Source: Limousia pullorum
GTDB lineage: Bacteria > Bacillota > Clostridia > Oscillospirales > Acutalibacteraceae
Assembly (NCBI GenBank): GCA_018714545.1
Contig: DVNG01000072.1
Coordinates: 1-6,502 of the forward strand
Length of the DNA: 6,502 bases
Direction of reading: 5' to 3'
Positions 1 through 5,460 of the stretch are shown here, in pieces; the stretch's first letter is position 1; each line of letters begins with the position of its first letter. The notes beneath the pieces are model-generated. The model saw only the letters and a list, made by a program, of their open reading frames with translations. It was not told the DNA's origin and did not search any database. Both the position numbers and the translations under genes were made by a program.

Positions 1-29
1 GTCTAGGAAGTAAAAAGAGGTGATGAAAG

Positions 30-197
30 GTGGGTACAGACGATTTTTACAGGCTATTTGAAGGTTTTATAGAAGAAAAACAGCTTGACCCGATAACGGC
101 TAAATGGCTTTTGGAAAGAATTTTAAGTATATTATTTACGAATTCTGAAAATCAAAAGCACAAAAAAGAAAAAGACAATACATCCGGTAATTATTAA
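30..197 (+). CDS. Small hypothetical protein, 55 aa, GTG start
   Basis: This short ORF is not recognised as any family. It starts at GTG, five bases after an excellent Shine-Dalgarno match (GAGGTGAT, 17-24), and no other start in the frame fits as well, because the frame has a TGA stop at 21-23 just upstream. The first ~37 residues look like an amphipathic helical protein (DDFYRLFEGF, then ITAKWLLERILSILF). The last ~18 are very hydrophilic and Lys/Asn-rich. There is no signal peptide, no full-length membrane helix and no cysteine motif. An upstream gene may end at the TGA at 21-23, or at TAG 4-6 or TAA 11-13, which would make this the last gene of an operon entering from the left; that cannot be settled here. 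The support is the ribosome binding site and protein-like composition, not homology. Confidence 0.45.
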   Translation: MGTDDFYRLFEGFIEEKQLDPITAKWLLERILSILFTNSENQKHKKEKDNTSGNY

Positions 198-279
198 CAC
201 AGCGTGATTTCAGTTGCTGTAAATTTTAAAAAACACCTTTTTAATATTGCCGGCAGATTTTAATCTTATTTTAATAATC

Positions 280-285
280 AGGAGG
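280..285 (+). promoter_or_regulatory. Ribosome binding site of the lipoprotein gene
   Basis: AGGAGG lies eight bases before the ATG at 294 and fixes that start. The 96-base gap before it (198-293) is AT-rich and has no convincing sigma-A promoter. A TTGCCG (247-252) and TTTAAT (270-275) pair has 17-base spacing, but would start transcription inside this site. Confidence 0.8.
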
Positions 286-293
286 AACAGAAA

Positions 294-1409
294 ATGAAAA
301 AGACAAAGATATTATTTTTAGTAGCAGCAATTATTATGATTTTAGGATTGGCAGGATGCGGAAACACTAAAATTGATTTGATGGATTATGTGACAGTTGT
401 ATTTTCAGGTGTAGACGGACAGGGAAAGGCTGTATACAATGTTGATACTGTAAAGCTTGAACAGGATTTAGCCGGAGATACGGACGGACAAATTTCAATT
501 GACGAATTTGAAAAAATAAGATGGATATCACAGTTTGAAACAACTATATCTTATCAGCTCGACAAGGAAACCGGTCTTTCAAACGGCGATGAGGTTACTG
601 TAAGTGTAACCTGTGACGAAGAATTTGCAAAAGAAAATAAAGTAACAGTATCCGAAAGTCAGAAAACATTCAAAGTAGATGGTTTAAAAGAACCCATTGA
701 AGTGGATGCTTTTTCTGAAGATATTTTTAACACAAAAAACGGCGTTGTTTTAGAGTATTCCGGCACTTCCCCATATGCAGAATTGAAAATACAAAACAAA
801 TGCACCGGCGAACCCTATTCATTGATAACCTACCGTGCGGACAAAGAGTTCGATATAAAAAACGGAGATCAGATTAAAATTACCGCAGAGCTTCCCAAAG
901 AAGCAGCAGATGAGGGCTATATTTTAAAGGAAACAGAGAAAACAATTACCGTAGAGGGTTTGAACTCTTATGTAGAAAATCTTTCTCAAATCAATGAAGC
1001 GGACAGAACAGAGCTTATCAGCAAACTTGAAAAAACATTTACAGCAGAAACAGAAAGACGTGTAAGATTCCACGACAGCCAGGGAACAGAGCTTGATATG
1101 AGCACAGACAGCACAACCTTTTCCAATTTCACCTTATCAGAAGATACTTATGAAATTGCAAAGAAAGAATTTACAATCATTCCTTTCACAGTTGACACAA
1201 CAGGCTCTTATTACTGGTGGGGACGTGAATATTTTGAAAATCAAACAGAAAAAACTTTTACAGGCGCCAGCGGATTTATAGTTGCAAAGTATTTGACAAT
1301 TGATTCCAACGGTAATTTAGTAGATAATAGTGTATACTTTGAGGTCGGCGGAATTTATGAGGACAAATCGAAAATGGAAGCTGACATAAACGCTGATTAT
1401 GGTGTATAA
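294..1409 (+). CDS. Lipoprotein with two related beta-rich repeats
   Basis: This is a predicted membrane-anchored surface lipoprotein. Residues 1-21 form a lipoprotein signal peptide: KKTK, a hydrophobic core, then the lipobox LAGC with the lipidated Cys at 22. The mature part has two related segments. Residues ~32-131 begin YVTVVFSG and end NGDEVTVSV...TFKVDGL; residues ~150-223 begin VVLEYSG and end NGDQIKITA...TITVEGL. This suggests tandem Ig-like or similar beta domains. Similar FSG...DG segments occur in Firmicutes zinc-ribbon/TcaA-like envelope proteins (recall, not searched). Residues 60-71 resemble an EF-hand loop, with D62, D64, G65, I67 and E71, but the first ligand is Ala60. Residues ~225-371 form a separate C-terminal domain rich in aromatics (YYWWGREYF). 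The gene ends 33 bases before the sigma-factor gene, so an operon and a shared sensing role are likely. The exact function is unknown. Confidence 0.85.
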   Translation: MKKTKILFLVAAIIMILGLAGCGNTKIDLMDYVTVVFSGVDGQGKAVYNVDTVKLEQDLAGDTDGQISIDEFEKIRWISQFETTISYQLDKETGLSNGDEVTVSVTCDEEFAKENKVTVSESQKTFKVDGLKEPIEVDAFSEDIFNTKNGVVLEYSGTSPYAELKIQNKCTGEPYSLITYRADKEFDIKNGDQIKITAELPKEAADEGYILKETEKTITVEGLNSYVENLSQINEADRTELISKLEKTFTAETERRVRFHDSQGTELDMSTDSTTFSNFTLSEDTYEIAKKEFTIIPFTVDTTGSYYWWGREYFENQTEKTFTGASGFIVAKYLTIDSNGNLVDNSVYFEVGGIYEDKSKMEADINADYGV

Positions 1410-1442
1410 TATCCTTAATCATTAAATTCAGGAGGGGAAAAT

Positions 1443-3356
1443 ATGAAATGCTTTAAATGCGGCGCCAAACTTGAGGCAGATTCAAAACTCTGTCCAAAGT
1501 GCGGAGAACCACAGGGCTTTTCATTGAATTTGATTGAAAATGCTAAAAATGGAAATCAGAACGCCATTACGGAATTATATAACCGTACATATAACAATGT
1601 TTATTTCACCGTAAAAGCATTGATAAAATCGGAAGATACTATTTTGGATATTGTTCAGGATTCCTATGTAAAGGGCTTTAAAAATCTTTCTCAATTACAG
1701 GACCCGGACAAGTTTAGAGCCTGGATAAAACGAATCGCTCATAACAGTGCAGTCGATTATCTCAGAAAAACTAAACCTGTGATGTTCTCAACAATGTCTA
1801 CAGAGGATGATTCTTTTATAGAATTTGAAGATGACAGAACAGAAAATTTGCCTGAGGTTGTAATTGACCAAAAAGAAACAACAAGACTTGTAAAAGAAAT
1901 TCTCGACTCTTTAAGCGATGAACAGAGACTTGTAGTCGGCATGTTCTATTATGAACAAATGAGTGTAAAGGAAATAGCTCAGACACTTGGTATCAGCGAG
2001 AACACTGTAAAATCCAGACTTTCTTACGGAAGAAAGAAAATAGAAATGCAAGTAAAAGAGCTGGAAAAGAAAGGTACAAAACTTTACAGCCTTGCACCTC
2101 TTCCATTCTTGCTGCTGCTCTTCAAAAATATGGATGCACAAGCCATGGAAATCCCCAATACTGCTGTTTTGCAGTCTATCCAGCAGGAGTGTACTGCTGT
2201 TTCAGGAGTCGGCGGAACTAATACAGAAAATGTATTAAAAGCATCAACCAAGTCCGCAGTAAAAACAGCGGGAGGAACAGCCGCTAAAGGTATCGCCGCA
2301 AAGATTATTGCCGGTATTACAGCCGCTGTCATAATTGGAACCACTGTAGGAATTGTGGCGCTTAATCAGAAAGAAGAGCCACAACAGGAAACACAGCAAA
2401 TCACACAGGAGACTCAGCAGATTACACAGGAAACTCAGGAAGTAACGGAAAACGAAATAAAATTATCTCCGGAAGAGATTTACAAACCAATACTTGATGA
2501 GTACAGCCTTGCAATGGGCGCTGACCATAACGATGAAACCGCAGAATTTCCAAATATAAACTATGTTATGATGAATTATTATTATCAATACGGCGGTTAT
2601 GACGGAACATATTTCACAGGATTTTATTACGATTACTACGATATAGACGGAAACGGAACAGATGAATTATTGATAGGTTACGGCTCTAAATTTAAAGACG
2701 TTGTAGATGTGTACGGCACAAAAGACAACAAGCCGCAAAAGCTTATTGACGAATATTCCTTAGGCGAGCGCTCACAGTTATATATTTATCCTGACGGAAC
2801 CATGCTCCTATTTGGTTCAGGAGGAGCCGAACTTAATGTAATTGACACTTATAAAATTAAAGAGGACGGCGTATCATTGTCTGTAGAGTCAGAAACATAC
2901 GAAGGAGCTTTTAACTTAGATTCTGCTCTTGCGGAAAAGTCAAACAATCAGGAAGCCGTTGAGGACTTTGGCTGGAAACCCATTGATACAAAGTGGGATA
3001 CAGAAAGCTCCGGAAATTCTGAAGAATATATAGGTCAGTATATTAACGGAAATGACTGGAACGCCGGAATTATAACCATTGAAGCAAATGACAGCGACTC
3101 TGTAAAAGTACGTCTGGAAGCTTTCAGAAATAGGTCCGACCAAGAACTTTCAATAATTTTCGAGGGTACAGGCTATGCTGTTGCGGACGGATTGGTTGTA
3201 GATGTTTCAGGAAAACAGGTAAAGCTGATTAAAAAGGATATTGGCTTTATTTTGGATGCAGCACCGTCTTTAAAGATGGAGTGGGACTTAGACCCGTATA
3301 TCTACACCGGTGAATATGTTTCTATAATGCCCATGGAAGACGACAGCTATTTTTAA
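1443..3356 (+). CDS. Membrane-anchored ECF-type sigma factor with zinc ribbon and C-terminal sensor part
   Basis: This is a composite regulator of 637 aa, against roughly 160-200 for a plain ECF sigma factor. Residues 3-20 form a zinc ribbon (C3, C6, C17, C20). Residues ~38-110 are sigma-70 region 2, ending FRAWIKRIAHNSAVDYLRK, and ~150-203 are region 4, with the helix-turn-helix SVKEIAQTLGISENTVKSRL. A short hydrophobic stretch (PFLLLLF, 221-227) follows. A Lys-rich approach then leads into a transmembrane helix at ~285-307. Residues 315-335 are three QETQQIT-like heptads. Residues 341-637 should be extracytoplasmic, with a DIDGNGTDELLIG calcium-loop-like motif (400-412) and a second small beta-rich domain from ~529 (EYIGQY). 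The start follows AGGAGGGG (1430-1437). The inference is that an outside signal controls a sigma factor held at the membrane, perhaps freed by proteolysis. No separate anti-sigma gene is seen. If 213-227 also crosses the membrane, the C-terminus would be inside. Confidence 0.85.
   Translation: MKCFKCGAKLEADSKLCPKCGEPQGFSLNLIENAKNGNQNAITELYNRTYNNVYFTVKALIKSEDTILDIVQDSYVKGFKNLSQLQDPDKFRAWIKRIAHNSAVDYLRKTKPVMFSTMSTEDDSFIEFEDDRTENLPEVVIDQKETTRLVKEILDSLSDEQRLVVGMFYYEQMSVKEIAQTLGISENTVKSRLSYGRKKIEMQVKELEKKGTKLYSLAPLPFLLLLFKNMDAQAMEIPNTAVLQSIQQECTAVSGVGGTNTENVLKASTKSAVKTAGGTAAKGIAAKIIAGITAAVIIGTTVGIVALNQKEEPQQETQQITQETQQITQETQEVTENEIKLSPEEIYKPILDEYSLAMGADHNDETAEFPNINYVMMNYYYQYGGYDGTYFTGFYYDYYDIDGNGTDELLIGYGSKFKDVVDVYGTKDNKPQKLIDEYSLGERSQLYIYPDGTMLLFGSGGAELNVIDTYKIKEDGVSLSVESETYEGAFNLDSALAEKSNNQEAVEDFGWKPIDTKWDTESSGNSEEYIGQYINGNDWNAGIITIEANDSDSVKVRLEAFRNRSDQELSIIFEGTGYAVADGLVVDVSGKQVKLIKKDIGFILDAAPSLKMEWDLDPYIYTGEYVSIMPMEDDSYF
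2385..2447 (+). repeat. Three tandem 21-bp units coding QETQQIT, QETQQIT, QETQEVT
   Basis: This in-frame imperfect direct repeat lies inside the sigma-factor gene, just after the transmembrane helix. It encodes residues 315-335, a polar Gln/Thr linker between membrane and sensor part. The units differ at several third positions and in the last unit, so it is not a fresh duplication, but copy number could vary between strains. Confidence 0.8.
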
Positions 3357-3405
3357 ACTGATTGTATACGATAATTTTTACAGGCACATAATTCAAACTC
3401 AATAG

Positions 3406-3434
3406 TTGTATAAACCTCAAAAGTGGTGTAAAAT
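3406..3434 (+). promoter_or_regulatory. Possible promoter inside the terminator stem
   Basis: TTGTAT (3406-3411) is separated by exactly 17 bases from TAAAAT (3429-3434). The -10 matches the sigma-A consensus at 5 of 6 and the -35 at only 3 of 6. Transcription would start near 3441, inside the right arm of the overlapping terminator, so the new transcript could not form that hairpin. It would serve the methyltransferase remnant at 3478. It is a pattern match only. Confidence 0.3.
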
Positions 3435-3459
3435 AAAAGCAGCACTTTTGAGGTTTTTT
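3412..3459 (+). terminator. Rho-independent terminator after the sigma-factor gene
   Basis: A perfect 14-bp stem, AAACCTCAAAAGTG (3412-3425) with CACTTTTGAGGTTT (3443-3456), encloses a 17-base loop. The T run 3454-3459 gives the U tract. It lies 55 bases past the sigma-factor stop and should end the lipoprotein/sigma operon. The loop is long for a terminator, so a palindromic remnant of a mobile element is an alternative. Confidence 0.7.
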
Positions 3460-3477
3460 AGTTATATGGTGATAAAA

Positions 3478-3666
3478 ATGAACGAATATTTTAAAACAAA
3501 CAAATACGACAAAAACTTTATTTCTGAAAACATGATGGGTCCTAATTCTCTTAAAATTTTAGAGGAGTTAACAAATGACATTCCTTTAAAAAGAGATATG
3601 ATAAAGGCTGACAGCGGAAGATATATGAACATTATATCCGTTACCGGAAATTTAAAGCAGAATTAA
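3478..3666 (+). pseudogene. Remnant of a SAM-dependent methyltransferase, internally deleted
   Basis: This 62-codon ORF starts at ATG four bases after GGTGAT (3468-3473). A TTG at 3406 in the same frame would place the terminator hairpin inside the coding region and is rejected; an ATG at 3466 has no good ribosome site. Residues 1-39 (MNEYFKTNKYDKNFISENMM, then GPNSLKILEELTNDIPLK) match my recollection of the N-terminus of a clostridial class I methyltransferase family. In that family the next residues are the SAM-binding KVLDLGCG motif. Here that motif and about 150-200 residues are missing. The text passes straight to RDMIKADSGRYMNIISVTG, which resembles the family's C-terminal end. The most economical reading is an in-frame internal deletion that removed the whole catalytic core. 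It cannot bind SAM. Whether the short product is made is unknown. The family assignment is from memory, without alignment. Confidence 0.6.
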
Positions 3667-3686
3667 AATTACCTATAAAGTATAAT
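3651..3686 (+). promoter_or_regulatory. Probable promoter of the macrodomain/vWA/glycohydrolase operon
   Basis: Two overlapping -10 choices lie just upstream of the macrodomain gene. TTTAAA (3651-3656) with 17-base spacing to TATAAA (3674-3679) matches 4 of 6 and 5 of 6 sigma-A positions. A perfect TATAAT lies at 3681-3686 but has no good -35 and no extended -10. Placement after a terminator and a dead gene supports a promoter here. Confidence 0.4.
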
Positions 3687-3702
3687 GATTACAATTATTT
3701 AT

Positions 3703-3709
3703 GGGAGGT
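3703..3709 (+). promoter_or_regulatory. Ribosome binding site of the macrodomain gene
   Basis: GGGAGGT lies six bases before the ATG at 3716 and fixes the start used. Confidence 0.75.
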
Positions 3710-3715
3710 TAAAGT

Positions 3716-4726
3716 ATGCCGTTTACTATTGTCAGACAGGATATAACACATATGCAGGTTGACGCTGTTGTCAACGCCGCAAATACAGAGCTTTTAATGG
3801 GCGGAGGAGTTTGCGGAGCTATTTTTAATGCTGCCGGTGCAGCTCAGCTTCAGGCGGCATGTAATAAGCTTTCCCCTATAGAAACAGGAAAAGCCGCTGT
3901 CACTCCCGGTTTTAATCTTCCTGCCAAGTTTATAATCCACGCTGCAGGGCCTGTATACAGCCGCTGGCACAAGAAGAAAAGCGAAGAGCTTCTCCGTTCG
4001 GCTTACATGGAGTCATTAAAACTCGCTTTGGAAAACAACTGTGAAAGCATTGCCTTTCCCCTTATCTCAAGCGGTATTTACGGATATCCAAAGGACGAGG
4101 CTTTAAAGGTGGCTGTATCGGCTGTTAAAGATTTTCTCAATGACCATGACATGGATGTTTACCTTGCCGTATTCGACAAATCATCCTTTAATGTGAGCAA
4201 AAAGCTTTTAGGCGATGTTAAAAGCTATATTGACCAAAAATATGCTGATGCACATCATCAAGAGCGAAGAAGGCTGCTGGATACAGAGAGCAAAGCTATA
4301 TACAGAGAGCAAAACAGACAAATGTTTTCCGGCGTTATGCCTGCTGCCGCACCAAAAAGACTTGACGATATGATTAGGGAAATGGACGTACCTTTCAATA
4401 TCACTTTGCTGGGTCTTATTGACAAAAAAGGAAAGACCGACGCCGAAGTCTACAAAAAAGCCAATATTTCCCGCAAGCTCTTTTCAAAAATCCGCACAGG
4501 AAACGGATATATGCCCAGCAAGCGCACAATTTTGGCTTTGGCTATAGCCTTGGAGCTTTCACTGAGAGAAACTGACGACCTGCTGGAGAGAGCCGGCTAT
4601 GCCCTTTCCCACAGTCAGAAATTCGATGTAATTGTGGAATATTTTATTATCAACAAAATATACGATATATTTGAGATAAACCAGGTTTTGTTTACATACG
4701 ACCAGCCCCTTCTGGGCGGAAACTAA
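3716..4726 (+). CDS. Macrodomain protein with C-terminal helix-turn-helix-like domain
   Basis: This protein should bind ADP-ribose and related nucleotides in the cytoplasm. Residues 1-~170 are a macrodomain: Q8-D9-I10 (adenine-contacting Asp), VVNAANTEL with N20 and N23, the first phosphate loop G29-G30-G31-V32, and the second loop PLISSGIYGYP (115-125). The layout is MacroD/YmdB-like. The Asp that activates water in MacroD2 and YmdB (GGGVDG) is Cys33 here, so hydrolase activity is uncertain and a reader role is possible. Residues ~175-205 are a charged linker. Residues ~228-295 look like an XRE-type helix-turn-helix fold (TDAEVYKKANISRKLFSKIR, then RTILALAIALELSLRETDDL). A conserved-looking tail follows (FDVIVEYFI...YDIFEINQVLF). 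The gene leads an operon with a vWA protein and an ADP-ribosylglycohydrolase. ADP-ribose-responsive gene regulation is an attractive inference, but DNA binding is unproven. Confidence 0.9.
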   Translation: MPFTIVRQDITHMQVDAVVNAANTELLMGGGVCGAIFNAAGAAQLQAACNKLSPIETGKAAVTPGFNLPAKFIIHAAGPVYSRWHKKKSEELLRSAYMESLKLALENNCESIAFPLISSGIYGYPKDEALKVAVSAVKDFLNDHDMDVYLAVFDKSSFNVSKKLLGDVKSYIDQKYADAHHQERRRLLDTESKAIYREQNRQMFSGVMPAAAPKRLDDMIREMDVPFNITLLGLIDKKGKTDAEVYKKANISRKLFSKIRTGNGYMPSKRTILALAIALELSLRETDDLLERAGYALSHSQKFDVIVEYFIINKIYDIFEINQVLFTYDQPLLGGN

Positions 4727-4731
4727 AGGAT

Positions 4732-4748
4732 GTCGCTTTGAAAGCGAC
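4732..4748 (+). other. Small hairpin between the macrodomain and vWA genes
   Basis: GTCGCTT (4732-4738) and AAGCGAC (4742-4748) form a perfect 7-bp stem with a TGA loop, five bases after the macrodomain stop. No T run follows on either strand, so it is not a normal terminator. It could stabilise mRNA 3' ends, mark a processing site or weaken read-through into the vWA gene. Confidence 0.5.
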
Positions 4749-4806
4749 CAAAAAGAAGTCTCTATGCTGTATTATATAGACACAGAAAACAAAGGGGGAC
4801 TTCAAT

Positions 4807-5460
4807 ATGAAAAAGAATTTGACAGAACTTGTATTTATACTTGATAAGAGCGGATCTATGCACGGACTTGAGAACGATACAATAGGCGGTTTCAACTCTA
4901 TGCTGGAAAAGCAGAAAGAGATTGACGGAAGCTGTGTTATCACAACAGTGCTTTTCGACACATATTACCAGCTTCTCCACGACCGCATAGACATCCGTGC
5001 AGTAAGCCCAATCACTGAAAAAGAATATACAGTGGGCGGCTGTACCGCATTGCTGGACGCTATGGGAAAAACCATTGAGAAAATCACAGCTGTACAGAAA
5101 AACACAGCCGAGGATTACCGTGCGGAAAAGGTTATGTTTGTGATTATCACAGACGGTATGGAGAACGCCAGCCGTTTTTATAACGCCTCACAGGTTAAAG
5201 AGATGGTAAAGCTTCAAAAAGAGAAATACGGCTGGGAGTTTATATTCCTGGGAGCTAACATCGACGCAGTGGAAACAGCAGGAAGATTCGGTATAAGCGC
5301 AGACCGTGCGGTGGACTATGTTCCCGACAAACAGGGCACAAGGCTTAATTACGAGACAATATCAAATACCGTATCAGAGTACCGTGTATGCGGTGTTGTT
5401 TCCCAGAGCCACTTAGACAGAATAAGAAAAGACATGAGAAAGAGAGGTAAAGGCAGATGA
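4807..5460 (+). CDS. TerY-like von Willebrand factor A domain protein
   Basis: Almost the whole 217-residue protein is one vWA domain with a complete metal-ion-dependent adhesion site. The residues are D13-K-S-G-S-M (D13, S15, S17), T80 in GGCTALLDA, and D116 in VIITDGMEN. It has no signal peptide or membrane segment, so it is cytoplasmic, like TerY proteins rather than surface adhesins. Such domains bind partners through a divalent metal, so a scaffolding or sensing role is likely; an enzyme role is not. The C-terminus is strongly basic (RIRKDMRKRGKGR) and could touch nucleic acid or a partner. The start follows GGGGGA at 4794-4799. It sits 80 bases after the macrodomain gene and overlaps the glycohydrolase gene by ATGA, which suggests coupled translation and a shared complex or pathway. 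Confidence 0.9.
   Translation: MKKNLTELVFILDKSGSMHGLENDTIGGFNSMLEKQKEIDGSCVITTVLFDTYYQLLHDRIDIRAVSPITEKEYTVGGCTALLDAMGKTIEKITAVQKNTAEDYRAEKVMFVIITDGMENASRFYNASQVKEMVKLQKEKYGWEFIFLGANIDAVETAGRFGISADRAVDYVPDKQGTRLNYETISNTVSEYRVCGVVSQSHLDRIRKDMRKRGKGR

Noticed and set aside
226..244. AT-only stem TTAAAAA / TTTTTAA as a terminator after the small ORF
   Set aside because: No G-C pairs in the stem and no T run after it; expected by chance in this AT-rich gap.
1757..2344. Three overlapping minus-strand ORFs of 61-86 codons
   Set aside because: They lie wholly inside the sigma-factor gene in antisense, lack ribosome sites and look like no protein family.
2385..2447. CRISPR-like tandem repeat
   Set aside because: Units are contiguous 21-mers with no spacers and lie in frame within a coding linker.
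2940..3143. Minus-strand ORF of 67 codons
   Set aside because: Antisense shadow of the sensor part of the sigma-factor gene, without start signals.
3406..3477. Longer form of the methyltransferase remnant starting at TTG 3406
   Set aside because: The added 24 residues are encoded by the terminator hairpin and have no ribosome site; homology-like text begins at the ATG at 3478.
4738..4768. Promoter for the vWA gene (TTGAAA with TATGCT)
   Set aside because: Spacing of 19 bases and a weak -10; the -35 would lie inside the hairpin. Not strong enough to list.
4692..4980. Two overlapping minus-strand ORFs across the macrodomain/vWA junction
   Set aside because: They overlap each other and the start of the vWA gene, and have low-complexity Phe/Ser/Cys-rich translations typical of antisense frames.
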